IMG/VR virus record: IMGVR_UViG_3300023296_000874
Location: 157,594-221,593 of that record
DNA from: a virus
DNA: 64,000 bases
Reading direction: 5' to 3' (one strand)
Part shown: one piece after another, positions 32,322-39,953 of the stretch
Position numbering within the stretch: position 1 is the first letter of the stretch
How the letters are laid out: each line of letters opens with the position of its first letter
Notes under the pieces: model-generated
The model's database searches: none
What the model saw: only the letters and a program-made list of their open reading frames with translations
What the model was told of the DNA's origin: nothing
Position numbers and translations under genes: made by a program

Positions 32322-32764
32322 AAGGCGTCTACCAAACCAACGTCTCGGACGGGGAGGAGTCCAACTGTTGTGCCGCAGCAGTTGCGACCCTCTTCGACCT
32401 TGCGTTGGTGGACGTGCCACCTCTGCTGGGAGACTTTGAGCAGGCTTCGAACCTGATCCGGTTCTTCCACTCGCGGGGCTACCGGCACGCCATGTTCGTT
32501 GGTCAGCGTGGCAAGGGTCCCACCCTACAGGAATGCGCAGAGTACGACGGTGGCGTCGAAGGCTACTTCTACGCTGCTGTTCCGTCCAAGACCTTCAAAG
32601 GCGGCTCCCACGCTGTGATTGTGGATACCGCCCTGAAGGTCGTGTGGGATCCTAATCCCAACCAGCTCGCGCTGAGCACCCTACCCGAAGAAGTGACGGG
32701 CATATGGGTGATTGGGGGTTGGTTCATCAACCCCGCAGGCGAGTTCTACTGGCTTGACGAGTAG
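32318..32764 (+). CDS. C39/papain-like cysteine protease-like protein
   Basis: 148 residues, GTG start overlapping the ligase stop. ESNCCAAAVATLFDLALVDVP at residues 14-34 looks like the Cys helix of papain-fold peptidases, GGSHAVIVDTA (about 95-105) supplies His, and VVWDPNPN (about 108-115) Asp/Asn. This Cys-His-Asp order matches C39-like domains of phage orphan proteins. No signal peptide. Activity is inferred. Confidence 0.65.
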   Translation: MKGVYQTNVSDGEESNCCAAAVATLFDLALVDVPPLLGDFEQASNLIRFFHSRGYRHAMFVGQRGKGPTLQECAEYDGGVEGYFYAAVPSKTFKGGSHAVIVDTALKVVWDPNPNQLALSTLPEEVTGIWVIGGWFINPAGEFYWLDE

Positions 32765-33058
32765 CTACCCCTCAACAGTCAAATCACCCGTGTCACCGTC
32801 GCCGTCCTCGTCAATGGCGAGGATCGCTTCTTCCTGGATCACCAGGAAGGTCTTGCCGTTCCCGTCCTTGACTTCGAGGCAGTGCTTGCGCTGAACGAGC
32901 ACGGTGTTCTTGCGCTGCACAATGGTCACCTCAGGACCCTTGGCGAACACGGAGCCGCGAACCACGTCGACGTTCTCGTCGGGAAGGTGAAGGCCGCTTT
33001 CGGTCTGCTTCTTGTTGAGGGGCTCGATGAGCAGGCGGTCAAATACAGGTCTGAGCAT
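32765..33058 (-). CDS. groES: GroES-type co-chaperonin
   Basis: 97 residues, normal for Cpn10. MLRPVFDRLLIEPL, SGLHLPDENVDVVRGSVFAKGP and VIQEEAILAIDE match the beginning, mobile-loop region and end of GroES. ATG behind GGAGAAAC. Phage co-chaperonins such as T4 gp31 replace GroES for capsid folding. The acidic tail (DEDGDGDTGDLTVEG) exceeds the bacterial form. Second in a minus-strand pair with the hydroxylase-like gene, opposite to its neighbours. Confidence 0.85.
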   Translation of the reverse strand: MLRPVFDRLLIEPLNKKQTESGLHLPDENVDVVRGSVFAKGPEVTIVQRKNTVLVQRKHCLEVKDGNGKTFLVIQEEAILAIDEDGDGDTGDLTVEG

Positions 33059-33106
33059 TGGTGTTTCTCCAGGTTGTACCTGTCCAACACCGTCACGGGC
33101 TCAGTT

Positions 33107-33574
33107 TCAGTATTTCTTACCGTCGAGCGTGGCTCGAGTACCCAACGCCCGGTCCACCCAATCGCTCCGGACGCCCCAGTTCAGATGCTGGTTCTTGCCC
33201 ATGTGGTGAGCGTAGTGCGTAGTCGCGTGCTGCAAGGCCCATGCGGGGTTCTTGTGTGCCTTCCGATGCACTCGGATGTAGCTGAGGCCACTCAGTACGA
33301 GCCCAAGCACGAACCCGGCAATGAACCATCCGCCGAGCAGTAGGAGCGGGAGGTGGATCGCTACAGCGAAGGTCACCCAAAGGGCCTCACGTCGGGATCC
33401 GATGTCGTGCATGTTCTGACGGCGGCAGTTTCGGTGGTGCTCTCGGAAGTGGAACGCGAACATGTGGTCTTTCTTGAACCCAAACGGGTGAAGCAGCCAT
33501 CTGTGGATCGCATACTCAACGACATGCCCGTAAACCCAAGCAAGTCCAAGACCAACCACCGCCAATAGAACCAT
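33107..33574 (-). CDS. Fatty-acid-hydroxylase-superfamily membrane protein
   Basis: 155 residues from ATG 33574, with GGAGG 5 nt upstream; an in-frame GTG further up would cover that site. Hydrophobic helix 1-22, then histidine boxes EYAIHRWLLH (H24, H29), HFREHHRNC (H46, H47), a membrane pair about 66-95, and HATTHYAHHMG near 125-133. This is the di-iron hydroxylase pattern of carotenoid/sterol/fatty-acid hydroxylases. Predicted to hydroxylate a lipid chain in the inner membrane. Very unusual in a phage; may remodel envelope lipids. Confidence 0.85.
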   Translation of the reverse strand: MVLLAVVGLGLAWVYGHVVEYAIHRWLLHPFGFKKDHMFAFHFREHHRNCRRQNMHDIGSRREALWVTFAVAIHLPLLLLGGWFIAGFVLGLVLSGLSYIRVHRKAHKNPAWALQHATTHYAHHMGKNQHLNWGVRSDWVDRALGTRATLDGKKY

Positions 33575-33650
33575 TGAAGCCTCCACTTCCTCCGCTGTCC
33601 GCGTACTGACTTCATTGTATGGGACACATGGATAAACCGCGATGAGTTCT

Positions 33651-33679
33651 CTGAGAAGCTCCTCATCTCACTCGTTACC
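33651..33679 (+). promoter_or_regulatory. Class E promoter
   Basis: CTGAGAA, 13 nt, CTCGTTACC, 25 nt before the start at 33704. Confidence 0.6.
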
Positions 33680-33703
33680 TCGGAGCCGAAGCCGGAGGTG
33701 TCA

Positions 33704-33985
33704 GTGAAATTCCGAAGAGATGGGCAACGGAGCGCAGACTTCAGGAAGCCCTGCTACACCTACACGGTCCGAAACATCTGCTACATGCTGCTCCCTGAGT
33801 ACAAGACGGTCCAGAAGAAGGACTTCCGTAGGACGGGGAAGGCGTGGTGGTACGTCAAGGCAGGCAGGGTTGACATCCCGCCCTGCCTACGGTCTGCTCG
33901 CATGTTGACCATTGCGGAAGCCTGCGCGTGGGCAGAGCGTGAGCTGTTCCCGACAAGATTGGCACTGCTTTTCGACGACGAATAG
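33704..33985 (+). CDS. Small protein with C-terminal RLALLFDDE tail
   Basis: 93 residues. The GTG at 33704 is preferred because GGAGG lies 5 nt upstream; the earlier GTG overlaps that site. Basic, beta-like body (MKFRRDGQRSADFRKPCYTY), helix AEACAWAERELFP, then TRLALLFDDE, matching the tails of the 19224 and 19682 proteins. Probably an adaptor or inhibitor bound to the same partner. Directly upstream of glnS. Confidence 0.75.
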   Translation: MKFRRDGQRSADFRKPCYTYTVRNICYMLLPEYKTVQKKDFRRTGKAWWYVKAGRVDIPPCLRSARMLTIAEACAWAERELFPTRLALLFDDE

Positions 33986-34012
33986 GTGTCTAAGGAGGTT
34001 GAGGAGATCCAC

Positions 34013-35596
34013 ATGCCCGACTTCATCCGAGATGCCATCGACCGCCTACGTGCCGAACACCCGGACTGCGCGATCCAGACTCGGTTCCCTCCGGAGCCCA
34101 ACGGGTACCTCCACATCGGTCACGCGAAGGCCATCTGCCTCAACTTCGAGATCGCTCGGGAGTACGACGGCAAGTGCGTCCTCCGTTTCGACGACACCAA
34201 CCCGGCTACCGAGGACACCGAGTACTGCGAGGCCATCTTCGAGGATGTGAAGTGGCTCGGCTACACCCCGCACTCAATCCGGTACGCCAGCGACTACTTC
34301 CCAGCGCTCTACGCTTTGGCACTCGACCTCATCGAGGCCGACCTCGCCTACGTGGAAGAGTTGAGCGAGGCTGAGATCCGTGAGTACCGGGGCACCGTCA
34401 AGACGCCCGGCAAGCCATCACCCTTCAGGGACCGCACACGCAGCAAGAACCACGAGCTCTTCAGGGCTATGGCGAAGGGTGGTGTCGCAGAAGGCGAAAT
34501 GGTGCTTCGCCTCAAGGGGGACCTCAGCAGCCCGAACATGAAGATGCGGGACCCTCTGATCTACCGCGTCAAGAGCACCCCGCACCACCGCACCGGGACC
34601 GATTGGTACATCTACCCCTTCTACGATTTCGCTCACCCGCTGTCGGATGCGATTGAAGGAGTCACACACTCCCTCTGCACCCTCGAGTTCCAGAACAACC
34701 GCCCGCTCTACGACCGCTACCTTGAGCTCACCCACGCTGTACCCGTCCCCGTCCAGATGGAAATGGCCCGGTTCGAGATGACCTACACCGTCACCTCCAA
34801 GCGCAAGCTCAAGGAGTTGGTGGACAGTGGCGCTGTCGATGGGTGGAGCGACCCCCGTCTCCCCACGCTGGCGGGCTTGCGACGTAGGGGCGTGCCACCA
34901 ACCGCCATCACGGCGCTCATGGCCAGGGTGGGCGTGAGCAAGGCGAACAGCACCATCCCCGCCGCATGGCTGGAGGACGAGGTGCGCCGCGAGCTGAACA
35001 TCACCGCGCCGCGTGCGATGGCCGTGCTCGATCCCCTGGAGATCGTACTCACCAACTACGAGGGTGAGGAGTTGTTCCCTACTGAGGATGGCAGCCGAGA
35101 GGTACCGTTCGGGAAGCGCATCTACATCGAAAGAAGAGACTTCATGCTCGAGCCGGTACGCAAGTTCAAGAGGCTTGCCCCCGGAGTTGAGGTGAGGCTG
35201 AAGCGTGCGTACCTCATCACCTGCAATGAGGTTGAGTACGACGCTGACGGAGAGGTTTCCCGACTGCTCTGCACTGTGGATTTGGACAGCCGGGGTGGAA
35301 TGGCTGCTGACGGGCGCAAGGTACGCGGCACGGTTCACTGGGTGTCGGCTGATCACGCCGTCGACATGGAGGTACGTCTCTACGACCGCCTCTTCAACGT
35401 AGAAGCACCGGGCAAGGCCGATGACATTCACGACGCCCTGAACCCTGACAGCGTCAAGACGATCACCGCGAAGTGTGAGCCGCACCTCGCCACCTTCGAC
35501 GGGACCGTACAGTTCGAGAGAGAAGGCTACTTCGCCTCTGAGAACGGCGGGTGGAATCGCGTTAGTACTCTACGAGACACCTGGGCACGAAGGTAG
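34013..35596 (+). CDS. glnS: Glutaminyl-tRNA synthetase
   Basis: 527 residues from ATG 34013, with GAGGAG upstream; an upstream in-frame GTG lies before that site. RFPPEPNGYLHIGHAKAIC carries HIGH, LRFDDTNPATED the ATP-site region, GVTHSLCTLEFQNNRPLYD the class Ic signature and TVTSKRKL the KMSKS loop. The anticodon-binding beta barrels (ITAPRAMAVLDPLEIV ... RKVRGTVHWVS) are complete, giving full bacterial length. Sequence as I recall it for enterobacterial GlnRS is closely followed throughout, so it was acquired from a bacterium with its own GlnRS. It should charge Gln-tRNA in infected cells, perhaps replacing a damaged or inhibited host enzyme or substituting for an indirect pathway. Confidence 0.95.
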   Translation: MPDFIRDAIDRLRAEHPDCAIQTRFPPEPNGYLHIGHAKAICLNFEIAREYDGKCVLRFDDTNPATEDTEYCEAIFEDVKWLGYTPHSIRYASDYFPALYALALDLIEADLAYVEELSEAEIREYRGTVKTPGKPSPFRDRTRSKNHELFRAMAKGGVAEGEMVLRLKGDLSSPNMKMRDPLIYRVKSTPHHRTGTDWYIYPFYDFAHPLSDAIEGVTHSLCTLEFQNNRPLYDRYLELTHAVPVPVQMEMARFEMTYTVTSKRKLKELVDSGAVDGWSDPRLPTLAGLRRRGVPPTAITALMARVGVSKANSTIPAAWLEDEVRRELNITAPRAMAVLDPLEIVLTNYEGEELFPTEDGSREVPFGKRIYIERRDFMLEPVRKFKRLAPGVEVRLKRAYLITCNEVEYDADGEVSRLLCTVDLDSRGGMAADGRKVRGTVHWVSADHAVDMEVRLYDRLFNVEAPGKADDIHDALNPDSVKTITAKCEPHLATFDGTVQFEREGYFASENGGWNRVSTLRDTWARR

Positions 35597-35599
35597 AAG

Positions 35600-36157
35600 A
35601 TGTACACACGCCACACTGCGACCCCACTTCCACGCGGCACCAAAGACGGCGACATGATGTCGATCCGCATCCTCGGTGACACGCCGGAGGATGGAGTGGA
35701 GGACTACCCGTGCGAGTGGGTAGACGACGAAGCACCCGACGGCTACTGGGCTTGGGAGAACCGCTACGGCGAGAAGAGCTTCTACCCGGACGAGCTGGAA
35801 GACGACGTGGGTGCCAAGCTCTGCTGGATGGAGCTCCGACACTGCTGCGGCTCCATGCAGCAGCAGGTTGAGGGTTGCCACAAGCACCCCGAGGGCGAAG
35901 CGTGCCCGGACATCACCGTGCTCTACGACGCTCAGTACGACCGTTACTCACTGCCCCACTACCAGGGCATCATCGTGATGAAGTACTGCCCCTGGTGCGC
36001 CGCTGACCGTGGCGACCGGATGGACCAGTGGTGGGCTCAGATTGAGAAGCTGCTCGGCGGCGACCCCGGTTTCGAGGAAGTGGCTGCCGCCAAGGCTGCT
36101 GGCAAGATCCCCGACAAGTTCCTCACTGACGAGTGGTGGCGGAACCCAAGTGAGTAG
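35600..36157 (+). CDS. Cys/His-rich acidic protein, 185 aa
   Basis: ATG 3 nt after glnS stop. The acidic N-terminal half has many Trp/Tyr. Cys/His motifs CCGSMQQQVEGCHKHPEGEAC and KYCPWCAAD make a likely zinc site. The helical C-terminus ends WWRNPSE. It overlaps the next gene by 8 nt. Function unknown. Confidence 0.7.
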   Translation: MYTRHTATPLPRGTKDGDMMSIRILGDTPEDGVEDYPCEWVDDEAPDGYWAWENRYGEKSFYPDELEDDVGAKLCWMELRHCCGSMQQQVEGCHKHPEGEACPDITVLYDAQYDRYSLPHYQGIIVMKYCPWCAADRGDRMDQWWAQIEKLLGGDPGFEEVAAAKAAGKIPDKFLTDEWWRNPSE

Positions 36158-36401
36158 GCACAAGGTTCATTACCACTGCGGCGCTACGTCGGAGTGCGGT
36201 AAGAAGAGCTATCTGCTGTACACCTTCTACGCTCACAAGGTGACCTGTAAGCCGTGCAAGGAAGGCGTGCGCGGACTCGAAGCCCGCAGCAGGCGTAGAG
36301 AGCGAGAAGATATTCACCGCCTCGAGCGTGAAATGGATCTCAAGATGGGCATTGAAGAGCCCACCGTACCCCACGACTGGATGTACTGCCTCGCGGCTTA
36401 G
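36150..36401 (+). CDS. Small zinc-finger-like protein, 83 aa
   Basis: GTG start within the preceding gene's end. Cys pattern HCGATSECG and CKPC with His before it fits a small zinc finger. A basic helix (RSRRREREDIHRLEREMD) follows. Possibly nucleic-acid binding. Confidence 0.65.
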   Translation: MSRHKVHYHCGATSECGKKSYLLYTFYAHKVTCKPCKEGVRGLEARSRRREREDIHRLEREMDLKMGIEEPTVPHDWMYCLAA

Positions 36402-36409
36402 GAAGAACC

Positions 36410-36658
36410 ATGCGAATCAAAGACCTGAGCCCCACCGAAGAGAATACAGGAGATGAGCGCACCTGCCGCAGGTACATCTGGTGGCCGATCAAGCTGGGAG
36501 ATGAAACCCGGTGGCTTGAGTACGCCGAGGTGCTGCAGCGTGTGGTCAAGTTTGATGTAGGCGGCTCCGGGCAGTGGGGTTGCTACGCCTACCGATGGGT
36601 AGATGTAGCTTGGCAGCCTGAGCCTGTGTCCCGTGCGGAGATCCTCTTCGAGGATTAG
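36410..36658 (+). CDS. Small protein with C-terminal RAEILFED tail
   Basis: 82 residues. Beta-like body with several Trp (RYIWWPIKLGDETRW), linker QPEPVS and tail RAEILFED, the fourth clear member of the tail group. Last gene before a strong bidirectional terminator. Confidence 0.7.
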   Translation: MRIKDLSPTEENTGDERTCRRYIWWPIKLGDETRWLEYAEVLQRVVKFDVGGSGQWGCYAYRWVDVAWQPEPVSRAEILFED

Positions 36659-36664
36659 GGCGTC

Positions 36665-36711
36665 CAAGACCAACGAAGGCGGGACACAAGTTCCCGCCTT
36701 CGTTGGTCTTG
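36665..36711. terminator. Bidirectional 19-bp hairpin terminator
   Basis: 36665-36683 pairs perfectly with 36693-36711 around a 9-nt loop, between convergent genes ending at 36658 and 36722. Confidence 0.85.
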
Positions 36712-36721
36712 CTCAGAGGGT

Positions 36722-36946
36722 CTACTGAGCGCTGTCGTCGTCATCCGCCGCAGCCGAATCGTCGTCGTCAGCCGAATCGTCGTCGTCCACGGCGTCGTCA
36801 TCATCGGCAACCGCCGAATCGTCGTCGTCCGCAACAACGGCGGAATCGTCGTCGTCGGTAACCGCGCTGTCGTCGTCATCGCCTGAGGGGCAACCAACGA
36901 GGGCGAGGGAAAGGATGGCGAGCAGCAAGAGAAGGGAACGTGTCAT
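36722..36946 (-). CDS. Lipoprotein made of DDDDSA repeats
   Basis: 74 residues. Signal peptide MTRSLLLLLAILSLALVGC with lipobox LVGC (Cys 19). The mature part is only (A/V)DDDDSA-type repeats, six or seven, so it is extremely acidic and without a folded domain. This repeat style is well known to me from deltaproteobacterial lipoproteins, where it follows the lipid anchor as a spacer; here the spacer stands alone. It could coat the cell surface with charge and block adsorption. No class L promoter is visible upstream. Confidence 0.75.
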   Translation of the reverse strand: MTRSLLLLLAILSLALVGCPSGDDDDSAVTDDDDSAVVADDDDSAVADDDDAVDDDDSADDDDSAAADDDDSAQ

Positions 36947-37027
36947 AGGAACTCCTTGGGGTAAGCTCGTAGGACACTCCCGTCAACGGATAGTTGGCTT
37001 TCGAATACCGCTATACACTATTCTGCC

Positions 37028-37612
37028 CTACGGATGCTCAGCGAGTTCTCCGGGTACCACGCCTGACGCCAGCACAATCTTGCAGATGTGCTCGACGCGC
37101 TCAATGTGCTCAAAGGCTTCCCACGGGTCAGCTCCAGTTGCTGTGACGCCGTGGTTCTTCTGACCCACGATGTCACACCTGCCCAAGAAGGACTCGTAGG
37201 TGGCGTCCCCAAGCGCGGCAGAGATGGCCGGTAGGAAGGGCACTGTCGCCCCAATGCGCGTGTAGCGGAACAGCTCAGGGAAGTGGTTCTGCAACACGCG
37301 GAGGTCAAAACCCCGGAACATTGCGGCCACTGTGTACGTCGGGTGTGCGTGGACAACCGCTGTAGCCCCGCCACGGTGTTGCAGGAGGAAGTGCATGTGC
37401 AACTCCCCTGAAGGCTTCCCGGTAGCGACAACGGGCGCGTCAGCTTCCACAAGCACCGGGACAAGGTCGCCCTCCAAGATGAACTGCTTCCGCACGCCTG
37501 ATGGAGTGATCAGGAAGCCTTCATCGGACGTGATTGAGACATTCCCATCCCGTGTAGATATCCAACCGAGTCGGTATAGTTCGGCCATCACTTCGCAAGT
37601 AGCTGCCTTCAT
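37028..37612 (-). CDS. Class II aldolase/epimerase family protein
   Basis: 194 residues from ATG 37612, behind GGAGGG. Motifs: DGNVSI (GNxS), ITPSG, SGELHMHF (E70 as general acid), VVHAHPTYT (H88, H90 zinc ligands) and QKNHGV (third His). This is the L-fuculose-phosphate aldolase/ribulose-5-phosphate epimerase/MtnB fold with the full zinc site. The substrate cannot be told from sequence. A lone minus-strand gene with a class L promoter, so expressed with virion genes although it is a metabolic enzyme. Confidence 0.88.
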   Translation of the reverse strand: MKAATCEVMAELYRLGWISTRDGNVSITSDEGFLITPSGVRKQFILEGDLVPVLVEADAPVVATGKPSGELHMHFLLQHRGGATAVVHAHPTYTVAAMFRGFDLRVLQNHFPELFRYTRIGATVPFLPAISAALGDATYESFLGRCDIVGQKNHGVTATGADPWEAFEHIERVEHICKIVLASGVVPGELAEHP

Positions 37613-37643
37613 TTCGGTTCCCTCCAGAATGCTATTCGAGACG

Positions 37644-37659
37644 CACAAACGGATCATGA
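37644..37659 (-). promoter_or_regulatory. Class L promoter
   Basis: Minus strand TCATGATCCGTTTGTG, two differences from consensus, 31 nt before the aldolase start at 37612. Confidence 0.7.
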
Positions 37660-37699
37660 AACGTGTTGAAGAGTGGGAACCCCTTACGCGAGGAGCTGA

Positions 37700-37996
37700 A
37701 TGCTTCCCACCCTACCGCTGACCGCCCAGCACTCCATCTTCAACTGGCGCAGGTACTCGTCCCCGGTCCGAACCCACAGGTGTCAGAAGTGTGGTCACGG
37801 CTACCCGCCCGGCCCCAACGAGAACTGGACGACCAACGAGCCCGGCGTGCTTCCTACCGGACTCATGACGCTTTGCAAGAAGTGTGGTCACCACGGCTTC
37901 AGCCACTACCTCGGAAGGAAGCTCCCTTGGTACCATGTGGCTCGGTGGTGGCACAACGACACATACGAGTGGTCAGACCAGCAATGGACTCCCTGA
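37700..37996 (+). CDS. Small zinc-ribbon protein, 98 aa
   Basis: ATG behind GAGGAG with 4 nt spacing. CQKCGHGYPPGP and LCKKCGHHGF form two CxxC knuckles; the C-terminus is rich in Trp/His (WYHVARWWHNDTYEW). Function unknown, probably nucleic-acid or protein binding. Confidence 0.65.
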   Translation: MLPTLPLTAQHSIFNWRRYSSPVRTHRCQKCGHGYPPGPNENWTTNEPGVLPTGLMTLCKKCGHHGFSHYLGRKLPWYHVARWWHNDTYEWSDQQWTP

Positions 37997-38014
37997 GGAG
38001 CCCATCACATACCG

Positions 38015-38041
38015 CCGCAGTAGAGGTTCACTCTGCTGCGG
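38015..38041. terminator. Hairpin terminator between convergent genes
   Basis: CCGCAGTAGAG (38015-38025) pairs with CTCTGCTGCGG (38031-38041), one G-U pair, 5-nt loop; it overlaps the last codons of the minus-strand lipoprotein gene. Confidence 0.7.
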
Positions 38042-38450
38042 AAGCGTCCTCACACACCTGCCACGAAGCAGTCACGGAGTAGAACTCCCAGGTGGCGGTC
38101 GCGGCACCAAGGTCGCAGAGCTCCGGGGTGAGGCAGAGCTCACCCGCGTCGGAACGCTCGAACAGGGAGGTCACGTCCTCGGTCACGAGGCCCTGAGGCT
38201 CGACGCAGGGCTCAGCGGTGTAGACGGAGGCATCGCCCTCGCCCTCAACGCAGCGGCTACGTGCAACGCTCCAGTCATCAGTCACGGCGAGCGTGAAGGA
38301 CGTTGCGTCCTCGCCAGCGGGAGTCCAGGTGGACGTCTCGGTGGTGCATTCGACAGCCGGTGTGTCGGTGGCATCAGTGTCGCCGCTGTCGGCCTTGTCA
38401 CCGTTGCAGGCCAAGAGAAAAGCGAGAGGAATCAGGATCATGGTACGCAT
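38028..38450 (-). CDS. Lipoprotein, 140 aa
   Basis: Start at 38450 with GGAGCGCG upstream; earlier in-frame codons lie in another gene's region. Signal peptide MRTMILIPLAFLLAC with Cys 15 as lipid attachment, Asp/Thr linker (DKADSGDTDATDTP), then a beta domain of about 115 residues with six Cys. Fourth predicted lipoprotein in the accessory region. Function unknown. Confidence 0.75.
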   Translation of the reverse strand: MRTMILIPLAFLLACNGDKADSGDTDATDTPAVECTTETSTWTPAGEDATSFTLAVTDDWSVARSRCVEGEGDASVYTAEPCVEPQGLVTEDVTSLFERSDAGELCLTPELCDLGAATATWEFYSVTASWQVCEDASAAE

Positions 38451-38484
38451 AGTGTCGCGCTCCTTTGTTTGGTTAGGGGCTATT

Positions 38485-38510
38485 GAACACCCCCAATACG
38501 CAGGAGTTAG
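38485..38510 (-). promoter_or_regulatory. Class E promoter on minus strand
   Basis: Minus strand CTAACTC, 13 nt, GTGTTC, 34 nt before the lipoprotein start. It lies back to back with the plus-strand copy at 38540. Confidence 0.5.
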
Positions 38511-38539
38511 AATGCGAAGATGTGCAGTGTGCATTTTCT

Positions 38540-38569
38540 CTGACTTACTCGTGGTTCGGAGCGTTGTAC
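38540..38569 (+). promoter_or_regulatory. Class E promoter
   Basis: CTGACTT, 13 nt, AGCGTTGTAC, 16 nt before the start at 38586. Confidence 0.65.
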
Positions 38570-38585
38570 CCATATGGAGACGAAC

Positions 38586-39014
38586 ATGCCCACCGTAGAA
38601 GCCGGACTCGAAGTGCTCGACGCTACCCCACTGCCTGACAGTGATGGTGGCGCTCAGGACTACGATGCCTTCGACATCGCGCTCAACGCTGCCATGGCTG
38701 CCGTTGGTTGGGTGACCGAGGACTTCTGGAAGGCCTTCTACGCCTCCGACCTGTGGTTCACCCGCAGCACCGCCGAGTGGATCGACCAGCACTGCACGAC
38801 CGAGATGGCCGTGAGCGCTGACCGCCTCGAGATCCTCAAGCCCTTGCTCAACGCTCAGAACCTCCTGCTCGCATCCCACGGTGCCCGCTGGATGGCTCAA
38901 CACTGCGACACCTGCGTCGGACACACCGACGGAACCCGCCCGATCCACCTCAGCATCGAGCAGTACCACTGGGCACCCTACGACGCTGACCGTAGCTTCG
39001 ACGTGCCCGCGTGA
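38586..39014 (+). CDS. Unknown protein, 142 aa
   Basis: ATG 38586 (MPTVEAGLEVLDATPLPDSD) with GGAG 6 nt upstream; the ATG at 38574 lies in the promoter. Mostly helical, with His/Cys in the second half (QHCDTCVGHTDG). Overlaps the next start by GTGA. No family recognised. Confidence 0.7.
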   Translation: MPTVEAGLEVLDATPLPDSDGGAQDYDAFDIALNAAMAAVGWVTEDFWKAFYASDLWFTRSTAEWIDQHCTTEMAVSADRLEILKPLLNAQNLLLASHGARWMAQHCDTCVGHTDGTRPIHLSIEQYHWAPYDADRSFDVPA

Positions 39015-39295
39015 AGTTCAGGGTACAGATACCCGAGGGCCACTTCCTCCGCATCACCGCCCTCTTCGGGGGCCGATCAAGGATAGAGGTGACGGACGGA
39101 CAGTTCAATACCGACTTCTGGTGACTGCCTGACCATGAAAGCGCCGTGCGCGCTCTTGCAGTTATTGAAGAAACGGGCGAGGCTGATTTCCCCTGCATAC
39201 GGTTCTACGAGTCCGGGTTCGGCTACCGATACGGTGTGCAGTACCCGCGCAATCCCCATTTCGACACTTGGAAGGTGGGTGACCGTCAGCAGTAG
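39011..39295 (+). pseudogene. Small gene interrupted by an in-frame TGA (37 + 56 codons)
   Basis: GTG at 39011 overlaps the previous stop and gives 37 codons (MKFRVQIPEGHFLRITALFG ... NTDFW), then TGA at 39122-39124. The same frame continues without break for 56 codons (LPDHESAVRALAVIEETGEA ... KVGDRQQ) to TAG at 39295, with protein-like composition and no start codon or ribosome site of its own. Either a nonsense mutation, programmed readthrough (TGA followed by CTG), or a sequencing error. The intact product would be about 94 residues. Confidence 0.55.
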
Positions 39296-39365
39296 TTTTG
39301 GCTCGGTAGCCGTGAACGGGCGAAGACGCGAGTCTGATAGGGGAACCCCAAGTAGGGATGCCCTC

Positions 39366-39953
39366 ATGATTTTGACCCTCGAAAACATTGCTACCCACTC
39401 TGACTACCGTGCCTTGCACGGTATCAATGTCAGTCTCCGCTACAACAACGAGCCGCGCGGGTTCCACGCTACCCGCTGGGCAATGGTTCCGAACATTGCC
39501 ATCTCCCATATGCACCAGTGGGGTCTGGATGATTTCTGGGACCGCCGCCCCGCGTCTCCGCGCAAGCTCAAGCTGGACCCCAACGCACTCGGCGATGTGA
39601 TGGTCTCACAGGACCCTACAGAGTTGGTCTCAAACTCAAGTGACACCAGGCAGCCCCTGCGCATTGTTCAATACCAGGAGAGCCCGTTGATGTACGCGAG
39701 TTCGGAGTCGAGCTTGGACTGGTTGATGCGCACACAGGGAACAAATCCAGGTGGACACGCACGCAGCCTCTTTCGGATCTGCCTGAGGAACCGTGTGGAG
39801 ATCTCGGTAGAGTTTGAGATGTTGCTCCCAACCTCCAAGCAAGATCCTCGGTCCAAGCGTCAGCGGGATGCCAAGGGAGATGATCGTCACCTCCACATGT
39901 TCGGTGAGCAGCCCAAGCTGTCTGAGGTTCCCACCATCCCCTCGCTATACTGA
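39366..39953 (+). CDS. Unknown protein, 195 aa
   Basis: ATG 39366 behind AGGGAT. N-terminal beta-like section (MILTLENIATHSDYRALHGI), a HMHQWGLDDFWDRR segment, then a basic C-terminal section (SKQDPRSKRQRDAKGDD). No family recognised. The next gene starts inside its stop (TGATG). Confidence 0.65.
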   Translation: MILTLENIATHSDYRALHGINVSLRYNNEPRGFHATRWAMVPNIAISHMHQWGLDDFWDRRPASPRKLKLDPNALGDVMVSQDPTELVSNSSDTRQPLRIVQYQESPLMYASSESSLDWLMRTQGTNPGGHARSLFRICLRNRVEISVEFEMLLPTSKQDPRSKRQRDAKGDDRHLHMFGEQPKLSEVPTIPSLY

